64,000 bases of DNA from Alphaproteobacteria bacterium (GCA_030429495.1 JAUIFH010000008.1:1-64000); one strand, 5' to 3'; positions 35,746-43,843 are shown, counted from the first letter of the stretch. Notes: generated by a model from the letters alone, not told the origin. A program made the numbers and translations.

Positions 35746-36152
35746 ACCAGGTCGACACACCCACCCCCGCCACCGCGCTCCTGCGCTCCCTGGCCGACAC
35801 CGTTGCCAGGATCGCCGAGATGCAGGCCGACGAGGATCGCTTCCGCGCCCGCCAATGGGGCGTCGGCATCCTGGCACCCATGCGCAATCACCGCTTCCGC
35901 GCCGCCGTGCGCGTGAAGAAGGCGACTAGGGCCGCGCTGTTCCATCGCATCATTCAGGCGTGCGAGGCAGGCCAGCTGGCCGAGATCGAGCGCATCGCGA
36001 CCGCCTACCAGGCGTTGCGCGACGACCTGGCACTCGATCCTGGCGACCGCAAGTCGGAGCGCCAGCGTGACATTGGTCGCCGCCGCGACGCCGCCGAGCA
36101 GCTGGTGCTGTCGGCGGTCGAGGGCGAGCTGCGCCACCGTCGCCTGATCTGA
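35742..36152 (+). CDS. unknown element protein, 136 aa
   Basis: GTG at 35742 overlaps the TGA of the upstream gene, with GGAGG before it. The protein is helical and basic in the middle (RFRAAVRVKKATRAAL) with an ERQRDIGRRRDAAEQ segment near the end. I recognise no domain. Its place between the AlpA-like gene and the primase-helicase suggests a replication or regulatory accessory. Confidence 0.65.
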   Translation: MNQVDTPTPATALLRSLADTVARIAEMQADEDRFRARQWGVGILAPMRNHRFRAAVRVKKATRAALFHRIIQACEAGQLAEIERIATAYQALRDDLALDPGDRKSERQRDIGRRRDAAEQLVLSAVEGELRHRRLI

Positions 36153-36214
36153 CCTTCCTGGGCCGCGCCCAAGCGCGGCCCTCCACACCTATCGAGCACG
36201 AAGGACTGCCGACC

Positions 36215-38752
36215 GTGAAACCGAACCCGAAGACCCCGAACGAACACCCTGGCGGCGAGGTGCTGAACCTGCCGCTGCTTCTCCCCGACGAGTACGCCAA
36301 GGCGACGGACATCCGCCTGCGGCTCCTGGAGCAGGGCTACCGCCCGCTGCCGACCGCCGAGAAGGTCGCGTTTCAGAAAGGCTGGCCGACGATGCCGGTC
36401 ACCCCTGACATCGTACGATCCTGGCCGATGATGGCCCCTGGGCTGAAGCCCGCCGTCACGACCGCGATCCAGCTGGAGGGCACGATGCTCGCCATCGACG
36501 TCGACGTGAGCGACCAGGAGGTGGCCGACGAGGTGGAGGACCTGCTGTACGACGAGCTGGGCCAGGAGCGGTTTAAGGACGCGCCCTATCGGCACAGCCA
36601 GGGTGCGAAGTTCATGATCCTCCTGCGCACCGACGAGCCGTACAAGATGTGGAAGACGTCGAAGTACCTGGATGCCGACGGCCAGGATCACATGGTCGAG
36701 GCCTACGGCGGCGGGAGCACCCGTTACTTCAGCTGTTTCTCCGTCCATACCTTTGGCGGCACCATTCCCGGCGACGGGCCTGGCAAGGCTCGCTACGAGG
36801 TCCTGAAGAAGTACGTCTGGGCTGACGGCCCGACGCCGCTCGACACGCGACCGGAGGACCTGCCCCTGGTAACCGTCGAAGAGGTCGACCGGCTGTTGAT
36901 GCGGATCGGCGACCGCTTCGAGGAGCTGGAGCGCGCCGGGCACCACGGCTGGCAGCGCGTCAAGAGCACGCGCCAGGGGGCGTTCGAGGGTGGGGTAGCA
37001 TACGACCTCACCGAGGAGATGACGTTCGAGACAAAGTCAGGGGTGCTGACCTATTACGAGGCCCTAGCGTACGCGATGGACGAGCGCGATGCGCGGTGTT
37101 CCAGCTCGTTCCTGGACGGCGAGAGCCGCAACACCGGCAAATGCCGAATGGCCGTCGTCGGCTCGGTCGCTGACGATGACCTGGCGCTGTCCGTCTTCGA
37201 CCACGAGACCTGGGTTATGCACTACCCGGCGACCTGGGCACCGCGCAGCACCGAAGAGCGGCAAGAGCTTGCAACCTCCCTGGGACGGAGGCTCAGGGAG
37301 CTGGACCTGAGCGATTACGAGGAAGAGGAGCCGGTCAGCGACGAGTTCCGCGCCGAGGTCGAGCACCTGATGGACAACTACGTCTTCTGCGAGAAGAGCA
37401 ACGCCTACCACCGCTTCGGCGGCGATCCGTTCTCGCGCATCCTGGGCGCGGCGATCAAGCAGACCTACGACCTGCGGCTGGAGTACCGGCACAAGGCAGG
37501 CAACGGCCAGACCTACGACAAGGTGACCACGGCGGGCGCGGTGTTCATGGCGCAGGAAGGCAAGATGAAGGCCTGGTTCCCGGAATACGATCCGCGCCAG
37601 GAACCTGGCACCCTGTTCTTCAGCGACTTCACCGGACATGTCGTCATGAACGCCTGGAACGGCCTCCCTGACCTCGGCGAGGCAGACCCGCACTGGGTCG
37701 ACCTGATCGAGAACCGCTTCCTGCCGCACCTGATCCCCAGCGACCGCGAGCGCGACTTCGTACTCGACTGGCTGGCGACGAAATACGCGCGGCCCTGGGA
37801 GCGCATGTCGGCGATCCTGTTCCTGGCGGAGAACGTCAGCGGTACGGGTCGCGGCACGCTCTTTGAAATCCTGGACGGGGTCTTCGGCACGAACGCCCAG
37901 CTGCTGAGCGAGCATCAGCTCTTCAACGACCAGTTCAACGCCTGGGCCGTCAGCAACGTGCTGATCCTCTGCAACGAGCTGGGGAAGTCGAGCCGCTGGC
38001 AAAGCAAGGAAGAGACCTACGGCAGGCTGAAGGAGCTGGTCGACCCGACGAACACGCAGGTCTCGGTGCGGCACATGGGCGTCGCTTCGGCGAAGGCGCT
38101 TACCTTCACCTCGTTCATCATGGCGACGAACCGGGGCGACGGCCTGCGGCTCGACTACGAGGACCGGCGCACAGCTGTCATCACGAACGGCGGCAAGCTG
38201 ACTGGCGCGGAGGCCTGGGCCGACGAGCTGATGGACGAGAAGCGCGACCACGGCGTCAAGAAGCTGGCGGCGGCGATGGCCGCGATCCTCCGCGACCGGG
38301 ACATCAAGACGGCTGCGAGCGAGCTGGCGACGCCGCCGAAGTTCTCCGGCTGGCACACGATGATCGAGAAGGCCTCGGGGTCGATTGACCGCGTGCTTCG
38401 GGAGATCGGCGAGACTTACCAGGGCCGGGCGACCATCTGGACCAAGAAGGCCTTCAAGGACCTTGTGTGGGATCAGGCAAAGGACGAGCTGCCCAGGGGC
38501 GCGAACAAGACGACGGTCATGCAGGAGATCGAGAAGCTGGTCGGCGAGAAGGCCGAGCAGCTCGGGCTGTACCTGTTGAAGGCCAAAGTGAAGGTCGGGA
38601 TCGGCACAATCGAGATCGTCACGAACCTCGGCGGGGCAGAAAATCTTCCCTCGGCGGTCGAAGATCGCGAGGCGATCCTGGTCGAAGGCGGCGCGTTGAC
38701 GAAAATGCACGCGCTGGCAGCGGCCTTGGGCGGGCGCGGAGAGACCTCATGA
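36215..38752 (+). CDS. bifunctional primase-helicase (AEP-like N-terminus, DUF5906-type helicase)
   Basis: This 845-aa protein has an N-terminal prim-pol-like part (LAIDVDVSD, acidic metal site near residue 94; AKFMILLRTDEP near 131). A central-to-C-terminal DUF5906-like SF3 helicase follows, with P-loop SGTGRGTLFEIL near 542 and NVLILCNELG as Walker B-like near 585. It should start replication of the element. The P-loop reads GTGRGT where GTGKGT is expected, an Arg for the key Lys. The stop overlaps the next ATG (ATGA). Confidence 0.82.
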   Translation: MKPNPKTPNEHPGGEVLNLPLLLPDEYAKATDIRLRLLEQGYRPLPTAEKVAFQKGWPTMPVTPDIVRSWPMMAPGLKPAVTTAIQLEGTMLAIDVDVSDQEVADEVEDLLYDELGQERFKDAPYRHSQGAKFMILLRTDEPYKMWKTSKYLDADGQDHMVEAYGGGSTRYFSCFSVHTFGGTIPGDGPGKARYEVLKKYVWADGPTPLDTRPEDLPLVTVEEVDRLLMRIGDRFEELERAGHHGWQRVKSTRQGAFEGGVAYDLTEEMTFETKSGVLTYYEALAYAMDERDARCSSSFLDGESRNTGKCRMAVVGSVADDDLALSVFDHETWVMHYPATWAPRSTEERQELATSLGRRLRELDLSDYEEEEPVSDEFRAEVEHLMDNYVFCEKSNAYHRFGGDPFSRILGAAIKQTYDLRLEYRHKAGNGQTYDKVTTAGAVFMAQEGKMKAWFPEYDPRQEPGTLFFSDFTGHVVMNAWNGLPDLGEADPHWVDLIENRFLPHLIPSDRERDFVLDWLATKYARPWERMSAILFLAENVSGTGRGTLFEILDGVFGTNAQLLSEHQLFNDQFNAWAVSNVLILCNELGKSSRWQSKEETYGRLKELVDPTNTQVSVRHMGVASAKALTFTSFIMATNRGDGLRLDYEDRRTAVITNGGKLTGAEAWADELMDEKRDHGVKKLAAAMAAILRDRDIKTAASELATPPKFSGWHTMIEKASGSIDRVLREIGETYQGRATIWTKKAFKDLVWDQAKDELPRGANKTTVMQEIEKLVGEKAEQLGLYLLKAKVKVGIGTIEIVTNLGGAENLPSAVEDREAILVEGGALTKMHALAAALGGRGETS

Positions 38753-39165
38753 CGCGCCATTTTCTGCCCCGTGGACGGATAGTTTTCCATAAAATAAAGG
38801 CCTCTGACCGGGGCAGGTTTTTTAGTGAGACAACGTCAGATTTTTTAGTGTGTGAAATATTCAAAAAGAAGAATACATGCCACACACTAAAAAATTCTGG
38901 AGGAGGCGAAGAAAATTTCTGCCCCGTGTTCTGGACGCGCCCGCACGCCGTCCTGGAAGACGCCCGAGCGCCGCGAAATCACGGTGGGCGCGGTTTGGCT
39001 GCGCATGGATCAGCAGGGTGCGAGGTAGCGAGGAGTGGGGTGCTCGAATACCTCATTTCTCGACAGGGCGTTAGCCACTGCCCTGGCACCCGAGGCGTCC
39101 CCGATCAGTCACATGGAATACCCCAAGAAAACGGTCTGAAACATGGCCGCGTCGGTGCCGCATGA
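38749..39165 (+). CDS. possible 138-aa protein spanning the candidate origin
   Basis: The frame opens with ATGA overlapping the primase-helicase stop and closes with its TGA overlapping the ATG at 39162, so it is coupled at both ends. The product begins MTRHFLPRGRIVFHKIK and has a Phe/Lys-rich stretch (CEIFKKKNTCH) encoded by the AT-rich repeats. No domain is recognised. The repeats could equally be non-coding origin DNA, so existence is uncertain. Confidence 0.4.
   Translation: MTRHFLPRGRIVFHKIKASDRGRFFSETTSDFLVCEIFKKKNTCHTLKNSGGGEENFCPVFWTRPHAVLEDARAPRNHGGRGLAAHGSAGCEVARSGVLEYLISRQGVSHCPGTRGVPDQSHGIPQENGLKHGRVGAA
38760..38928. other. candidate replication origin (AT-rich repeat cluster)
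   Basis: This AT-rich island follows the primase-helicase gene. It has a perfect 15-bp inverted repeat (ATTTTTTAGTGTGTG at 38840-38854 and its complement at 38881-38895, 26-nt loop). A further TTTTTTAGTG copy begins at 38818, and a 13-bp direct repeat TTTCTGCCCCGTG lies at 38761 and 38916, with an inverted partial CGGGGCAG at 38809. Repeats plus an AT-rich stretch beside a primase-helicase is the P4-like origin layout. Confidence 0.6.
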
Positions 39166-39602
39166 GCGGCGAGCGCGGCCCCTACCTGCCCAAGGTCCCG
39201 GAGACCTACGCCCCGCTCACCGCCGATGAGCTTGCATCGTACGAGCGCAGCCCGGCGCACTTCCTGCGCGAGGGCAGGCGGCAGTCCTGGATGCTCCAGC
39301 TGGCCGAGAACCACGGCCTGGTGCCGATCCTGGGCAGCAAGCCTGCGCTGATCCGCCTGGTGACGCTGCTGATGCCTGAAGACTTCTGGCCGGGCTTCAC
39401 CTTCACCGGGCGCTACGTCGACCGCCAAGACGACCGCGACCTGGCGCTCCGCCTCCTGGGCAGTGAGACGCGCAAGGTCGAGGTCAGGATCGGCGGCTTC
39501 ATCGCCACGCTCCAGGTGAAGGCCTCCACCCGCGTCCAGGCGCTCGACCACCTGGAGAGCCTGGGGATCGAGCCGACGAGGCCCGATTGGCGGCACCGTT
39601 GA
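39162..39602 (+). CDS. unknown element protein, 146 aa
   Basis: ATG at 39162 overlaps the preceding stop. The protein starts MSGERGPYLPKVPETYAPLT, has HFLREGRRQSWMLQLAENHG and an alternating beta-like C-terminal part (KVEVRIGGFIATLQVKAST). No family is recognised. It ends the first block; a 218-bp intergenic follows with a TCTCGCC/GGCGAGA hairpin and inverted TGGGAGC-like motifs. Confidence 0.65.
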   Translation: MSGERGPYLPKVPETYAPLTADELASYERSPAHFLREGRRQSWMLQLAENHGLVPILGSKPALIRLVTLLMPEDFWPGFTFTGRYVDRQDDRDLALRLLGSETRKVEVRIGGFIATLQVKASTRVQALDHLESLGIEPTRPDWRHR

Positions 39603-39755
39603 GCCGTTCTGCTCCCGCCTGTGCTCCCATTCTCGCCATGCGCTGACGGCGAGAAACGCTGGAGTACCCTAACCATCTGGCAAGGCGTCGGAAAAAATTC
39701 CCACGCTGACCCGATCTGACCCAGTCAGTCATCATCATGCAGGATGCTCGGGCGT

Positions 39756-39785
39756 TTGGTGGCACCCCCTGGTGAGGGGTAAAAT
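39756..39785 (+). promoter_or_regulatory. candidate promoter of the terminase block
   Basis: TTGGTG, 18-bp spacer, TAAAAT. The -35 part lies in GGGCGTTTGGTGGCA (39750-39764), identical to 35222-35236. It is 35 nt upstream of the gene at 39821. Confidence 0.55.
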
Positions 39786-39820
39786 GTGATGGACACAACG
39801 CTACCCCGAGGATGCGAACT

Positions 39821-40087
39821 ATGACCACGACGACCACAGAGACCGACCGGAAGCCCCGGCGCTCGTTCGCGGGCGAGAACAACCCGAGCGCCGTCTACAC
39901 GGCTGCCCAGGTCGCCCAGGCGAAGCTGGAGCTGATCGAGGCCGAGTGCGACGTCGTGCTCGCCCCTGGTGAGCTGGATCGCATTGCGGCGCTCACTGGC
40001 ATCCGCCGCGACAGCCTCGTGCGCATCGCCCAGGGCACCGCCTGGGCGCACGTCCAACCCGCTACCCGCAAAGGAGACAACGAATGA
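39821..40087 (+). CDS. unknown element protein, 88 aa (HTH-like)
   Basis: ATG at 39821 has GAGG 8 nt upstream. The C-terminal half GELDRIAALTGIRRDSLVRI resembles a helix-turn-helix, so it may be a DNA-binding regulator or packaging-linked protein. Its stop overlaps the next ATG (ATGA). It is first in the terminase block. Confidence 0.6.
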   Translation: MTTTTTETDRKPRRSFAGENNPSAVYTAAQVAQAKLELIEAECDVVLAPGELDRIAALTGIRRDSLVRIAQGTAWAHVQPATRKGDNE

Positions 40088-40407
40088 CCCAGAGACTTCC
40101 CAACCCCGATCTTGTCCGTCGGCTTCTCGACCTGGACGGCGACGACATCGTCTGGCGGCTGACGCGCCGCAAGGCCACCGTCCCCGCGCTCTTCGAGCAG
40201 AAGACCGACGTCGTGCTGATCGGCTGGCTGGCCGCCCATGCCGATGACGTGCGCCACGTCCTGGCGACGGGCGAGTGGCCGCAGCAAGCCTTCGAGCGCT
40301 CCGAGTTCCATGTGCGGCGTGAGCAGCACCAGATGCAGTTCATCCGCATGGACCGCGAGACGGCCCGCGCCGAACAGCTCGCCGCCCAGGAGCTGGAGGT
40401 CGCCTGA
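40084..40407 (+). CDS. unknown element protein, 107 aa
   Basis: This small acidic-basic protein (DDIVWRLTRRKATVPALFEQ, HVRREQHQMQFIRMDRE) has no recognised domain. It is coupled to the upstream gene by ATGA and lies one base before the putative small terminase. Confidence 0.6.
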   Translation: MTQRLPNPDLVRRLLDLDGDDIVWRLTRRKATVPALFEQKTDVVLIGWLAAHADDVRHVLATGEWPQQAFERSEFHVRREQHQMQFIRMDRETARAEQLAAQELEVA

Positions 40408-40408
40408 C

Positions 40409-40984
40409 ATGCCGAAGCAGCCCGCCAACCACCACGCCAAGCTCAAGGCGACCCGCGCTCTGATCCACGAGGCCGACCCTGTCGCCTTCGCGATCAACGC
40501 CATGATGGGCCTGCCTGCGCCGAAGCGTGACATGGCGGGCCGGATCATCGGCGAAGAGCCTGCGCTCGACCACGAGAAGCGCGTCAACATCGCCCTGGCG
40601 CTCGCCAGGAAGATCATGCCCGACCTGGCCGCGCAGCAGATCGACCTGACCAGCGGCGGCGGCGAGATCGGCTTCAAGATCATCCTGGGCGACGGCGTGC
40701 TACCGCCTGCATCGGTCGACGACGCCCAGGTGATCGAGCACGAGGCCAGCAGACAGATTGAGGGTGATGCCGGTGTCAGCGCCCCTCAGATCGCGGACCA
40801 GGAGGGTGTATCCTTTCCGCCCGACGAGGACCTGGTCCGCGATCCCGAACCTGTCAGCAATCCTGCACGCACGCCCGCTGAACCCCAGCGCAGCAAGGCC
40901 GCAGCACCCGTTCGCGAAACACCCGACCTTCCGCCTGGCAGCCCGCCCAATGCACGCCGCCGTGTGCGCAGGAGAACAACATGA
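40409..40984 (+). CDS. possible terminase small subunit
   Basis: This 191-aa protein sits directly before TerL and overlaps it (stop within ATGA). The N-terminal part is helical (HHAKLKATRALIHEADPVAF, KRVNIALALARKIMPDL) and the C-terminal third is Pro/Ala/Arg rich and ends RRRVRRRTT, a basic tail suitable for DNA binding. Position and shape suggest TerS; sequence similarity is not evident. A GGAGG site precedes the ATG. Confidence 0.45.
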   Translation: MPKQPANHHAKLKATRALIHEADPVAFAINAMMGLPAPKRDMAGRIIGEEPALDHEKRVNIALALARKIMPDLAAQQIDLTSGGGEIGFKIILGDGVLPPASVDDAQVIEHEASRQIEGDAGVSAPQIADQEGVSFPPDEDLVRDPEPVSNPARTPAEPQRSKAAAPVRETPDLPPGSPPNARRRVRRRTT

Positions 40985-42417
40985 CCGACGCCTTCACGCT
41001 CAACTACACGCCGCGCCCGTGCTTCGCCGAGGCGCACCGGCTCATCTCGCTGAAGTCCACCCGAGAGCTGCACATCGGCGCGTCCCGCCGCCTGGGCAAG
41101 ACCGTCCTGGCCTCTGCCGTGGCCGCGATCCGTGCAGTCTCGCGCACGAGCGACGTGGCCATCATCGCCCCGAGCCTCACCCAGGCGCTCAACATCGGCT
41201 GGCAGAACGTGCTGGACCGCGTGCGCCATGTGCCGGGCGTCGACCCGAAGAAGGGCGAGGCCTGCATCTATGTCCCCGCCGCCGACGGCGGCATGAGCAC
41301 GATCCGCTTCTTCGCGGGCACCGACGACGGGTCGGCCTCCGGCGTGCGTGGCTACGGCTTCGACCTGGTGATCGTCGACGAGGTCGCGCAGGTCGGAGCT
41401 GACACATTCTACAACGCCATCATGCCGACGCTCACCGGGCGCACCGACGCGCAGCTGATCACCATCGGGACTTTTCGCGGCGTAGACCTGATGTACCAGC
41501 TGCACGAGGACGCCGACCCCGCCGCCGGTGTCCACAGCATCATCCTGCCCGCGTCGACCAGCGGCGTGCATGACCCCGCCGAGCTGGCCCAGATCGCGAA
41601 GAAGATGGGCGGCTGGAACAGCCCCGGCTTCCAGCGCGAATACGAGGCCAACCGCTACGTCACAGACGACTTGGCCTTCATAGACCAGGCCTTTGTCCGC
41701 GAAGCGCAAGCCCGCACGCTCCCCGAGCACACCCGCCGGGAGTACCGCGACGCCTATCCGACCATCGTCAGCTGCGATCCCGCGCCGACATCAGACCGCA
41801 CCGTCATCGTCGTACGATGTGGCCCCGCCGTCCTGGACCATGTCACGCTGCAGGGGCCGACCGTCAATGAGGTCGCCTACAAGCTCCTGGCCGTGTGCAG
41901 GGAATATGATGCCGACGCGCTCTTCATCGACCGTGGGGCGGGCGGGCAGGGACCGGCGATCATCGACATCTGTACCAACCTGGGCCTGTTGGTCCACGGC
42001 GTCGACTTCGGCGGTAGGGCCAGCGATCCCGAGGCCTTCGCCAACGTCCGCGCCGAGATCATCAACCGCGTGAAGGACTGGGTCGAGCGGCCCGACGCGA
42101 TCCTACCGCCGGGCGAAGACATCCTCCGCGAGATGTCTGTCGTACGATACGAGGTGAACGCCTCCAACCGGCTGCAGATCGAAGGCAAGAAGTCGATCCG
42201 CAAACGCCTGAAGATGTCGACCGACTTCCTGGACGCCTTGGCCGCTGGCTTCGCCGCGAGCGTCACGCCGCGCAGCTTCTACGACCGCGACGACCGCGTG
42301 ATGGTCAAGCCGCGCTCGCCGTCGGGCGACCGATACCAGTCTGACTTCGACGGCCTGCGCAACCGCCGCCAGGCCAGTGTGGTCCTGAACGAGGAGTATG
42401 AACCCCATGCCGACTGA
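40981..42417 (+). CDS. phage terminase large subunit (TerL)
   Basis: This 478-aa packaging ATPase-nuclease has the TerL P-loop SRRLGKTVLAS at residues 35-45 and Walker B with catalytic Glu DLVIVDEVAQ at 128-137. The motif III-like TIGTF lies at 161-165. RNase H-like nuclease aspartates lie in VSCDPAPTSD (D266), FIDRGAGGQG (D317) and TDFLDALAAGF near 418. It is complete. No portal gene follows. It should cut and pump DNA into proheads made by a helper phage. Confidence 0.9.
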   Translation: MTDAFTLNYTPRPCFAEAHRLISLKSTRELHIGASRRLGKTVLASAVAAIRAVSRTSDVAIIAPSLTQALNIGWQNVLDRVRHVPGVDPKKGEACIYVPAADGGMSTIRFFAGTDDGSASGVRGYGFDLVIVDEVAQVGADTFYNAIMPTLTGRTDAQLITIGTFRGVDLMYQLHEDADPAAGVHSIILPASTSGVHDPAELAQIAKKMGGWNSPGFQREYEANRYVTDDLAFIDQAFVREAQARTLPEHTRREYRDAYPTIVSCDPAPTSDRTVIVVRCGPAVLDHVTLQGPTVNEVAYKLLAVCREYDADALFIDRGAGGQGPAIIDICTNLGLLVHGVDFGGRASDPEAFANVRAEIINRVKDWVERPDAILPPGEDILREMSVVRYEVNASNRLQIEGKKSIRKRLKMSTDFLDALAAGFAASVTPRSFYDRDDRVMVKPRSPSGDRYQSDFDGLRNRRQASVVLNEEYEPHAD

Positions 42418-42613
42418 TCATCGTACGACGATACTCGACCACCTGGCCGACCTGAACCGCAGCCACGACCCGGCGCGGATGACGGAAACGCGCTCGCCTG
42501 ATGGCAGCCGGTATTCCCGGCGAAGCTCCAGGCGCGACCCGACAGAGGCCGACTTCGAAGCCGCCCAGGACGCCGAGGCCGAGACCTTCTACCGCCAGCG
42601 CTACGGCGACTGA
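42407..42613 (+). CDS. unknown element protein, 68 aa
   Basis: ATG at 42407 has GAGGAG 10 nt upstream and overlaps the TerL end by 11 bp. The peptide is very polar (SRYSRRSSRRDPTEADFEAA) and probably disordered. No family recognised. Confidence 0.55.
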   Translation: MPTDHRTTILDHLADLNRSHDPARMTETRSPDGSRYSRRSSRRDPTEADFEAAQDAEAETFYRQRYGD

Positions 42614-42641
42614 CCCCAACCCTGAACCGTGAGGAAACGAC

Positions 42642-42977
42642 ATGACGAGCAAATACGACTTCAAACCCTTCAAGCCGACCGGAAAGACGCTGGCCGACCA
42701 ACCGAAGCTGACCACCGAGCAGGAGAAAGACGCTCGGGCGGCGAACATGTATGGCAAGACCACCAGCGACCAGAAGAACACGAACGGGCCGCAGGAGCGC
42801 ATCAGCGGCATCGAGCGAGCCAACCGCGACGCAGCGAAACGTGCCGAGGCGCGGAAGTGGAACGAGCAGATAGCGGCCAGTTCACCTGAACACACGCGCC
42901 TGGACCGCATGTATCCGACCACCCCGAAGCGCAACGCCGCCCCGGACCAAGCAGGGTGGCGCACTACCCAAGAATGA
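42642..42977 (+). CDS. unknown element protein, 111 aa
   Basis: ATG at 42642 follows GTGAGGAAA. The protein is Lys/Asn/Gln rich and probably extended (MTSKYDFKPFKPTGKTLADQ, RANRDAAKRAEARKWNEQ). It has no recognised domain. A scaffold-like or packaging accessory role is only a guess from position. Confidence 0.6.
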   Translation: MTSKYDFKPFKPTGKTLADQPKLTTEQEKDARAANMYGKTTSDQKNTNGPQERISGIERANRDAAKRAEARKWNEQIAASSPEHTRLDRMYPTTPKRNAAPDQAGWRTTQE

Positions 42978-43109
42978 CCGCAACAGCGCCCTCCGAAGAC
43001 GCCCAACTGCCAGGGGGCAATCGCACCTGGCGACGTGGCAGATCGAGGGCAAAGCCAGCGGGCGGAGACGTGCAAGCCGCCCGCTGGCCCAACAACCAGG
43101 AGAAGACCG

Positions 43110-43499
43110 ATGACCATGACCGCACACAACCACCCGCCGCCCGACGTCGTGGACTCTGCTCTCGATTTCGTCTCCGCCGCGCTGGAGCGCGAAGAGCGGA
43201 AGCTGCCCGACGCCGGGTGGCACGTCCTGATGGCGCTGAAGGCGTTCTCCGCCGTTGCCCTGGACGTGCTTCCCCGCGACGCCGACGGTCCCGTCGGTGA
43301 GGCCCTGGCGCGGCTCCGGCAGCTGCTGAGCGTGCCGATGCACCAGCAGGACCACAACGCCCTGGACGACGCCAGGCAGGCGCTCCACGCCGCCCTGGTG
43401 CGGCAGCGCGCCATCGCCCTGGCCGACGCCAGCGTCAGCCGGGGAGGCCAGGCACGCTGGGACGCCATGATCGACCGCCTCAACAGCAGGAGCGCCTGA
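43110..43499 (+). CDS. unknown element protein, 129 aa
   Basis: ATG at 43110 has AGGAGA 7 nt upstream. The protein is helical and acidic, with VVDSALDFVSAALEREERKL and DDARQALHAALVRQRAIAL. No family is recognised. It ends 1 nt before the next gene. Confidence 0.6.
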   Translation: MTMTAHNHPPPDVVDSALDFVSAALEREERKLPDAGWHVLMALKAFSAVALDVLPRDADGPVGEALARLRQLLSVPMHQQDHNALDDARQALHAALVRQRAIALADASVSRGGQARWDAMIDRLNSRSA

Positions 43500-43500
43500 A

Positions 43501-43788
43501 ATGAAGGTCCCCGCATACGGAGGCACGCGCCGCGAGCGCGAAGCCATCACCCCCGCCCGTCAGGAGTGGTTCGCGGACGATCCCAGGAGCTTCGTCGCCA
43601 GCGGCCAGCCCTCGTTCCGCGAGCAGCACGCTGACTCCGCCCGCGTCGGCAGCGCGATCAGGTCGCGGACGCCGCGCAAGGCGAAGCCGAAGCGGCTTGG
43701 CTTCGACAACCTCTGGATCACGAACCCCTTGGGGATGAATAGCTTCATCAAGGGGTTCACAGGGGTATCCAAAATCACTGAGGGCTAG
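43501..43788 (+). CDS. unknown element protein, 95 aa
   Basis: This short protein starts MKVPAYGGTRREREAITPAR and is basic in the middle (RTPRKAKPKRLGF). Its last codons carry a 10-bp inverted repeat (43722-43758). It is the last gene of the terminase block before the base composition drops at the SIR2 gene. No family recognised. Confidence 0.55.
   Translation: MKVPAYGGTRREREAITPARQEWFADDPRSFVASGQPSFREQHADSARVGSAIRSRTPRKAKPKRLGFDNLWITNPLGMNSFIKGFTGVSKITEG
43722..43758. other. hairpin at the end of the terminase block
   Basis: GAACCCCTTG (43722-43731) and CAAGGGGTTC (43749-43758) form a perfect 10-bp stem, with an inner ATGAA/TTCAT pair. There is no T run, but it sits at the junction to the SIR2 cargo and may block read-through. 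Confidence 0.5.
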
Positions 43789-43804
43789 CTTCGATGAATT
43801 GCAC

Positions 43805-43834
43805 TTGCTACTCTTTGTGAGCAAAGCCTACAAT
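43805..43834 (+). promoter_or_regulatory. candidate sigma-70 promoter of the SIR2 gene
   Basis: TTGCTA, 18-bp spacer, TACAAT. The predicted start is only a few bases before the ATG at 43844, matching the lack of a Shine-Dalgarno (near-leaderless mRNA). A dyad CTTTGTGAGCAAAG (43813-43826) lies between the boxes and could be an operator. Confidence 0.5.
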
Positions 43835-43843
43835 TCATTTAAC

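Noticed and set aside
38760-38928. CRISPR array
   Set aside because: The repeats are few, unequal in length and partly inverted, with no regular spacers and no cas genes.
40981-42417. TerL as part of a gene transfer agent cluster
   Set aside because: There is no portal, capsid or other GTA gene next to it, and it lies within an element with att repeats, integrase and primase.
42956-43300. Frame opening with ATGA at 42974 in the element
   Set aside because: It overlaps most of the gene at 43110, which has the better ribosome site; its product becomes Arg-rich shadow sequence.
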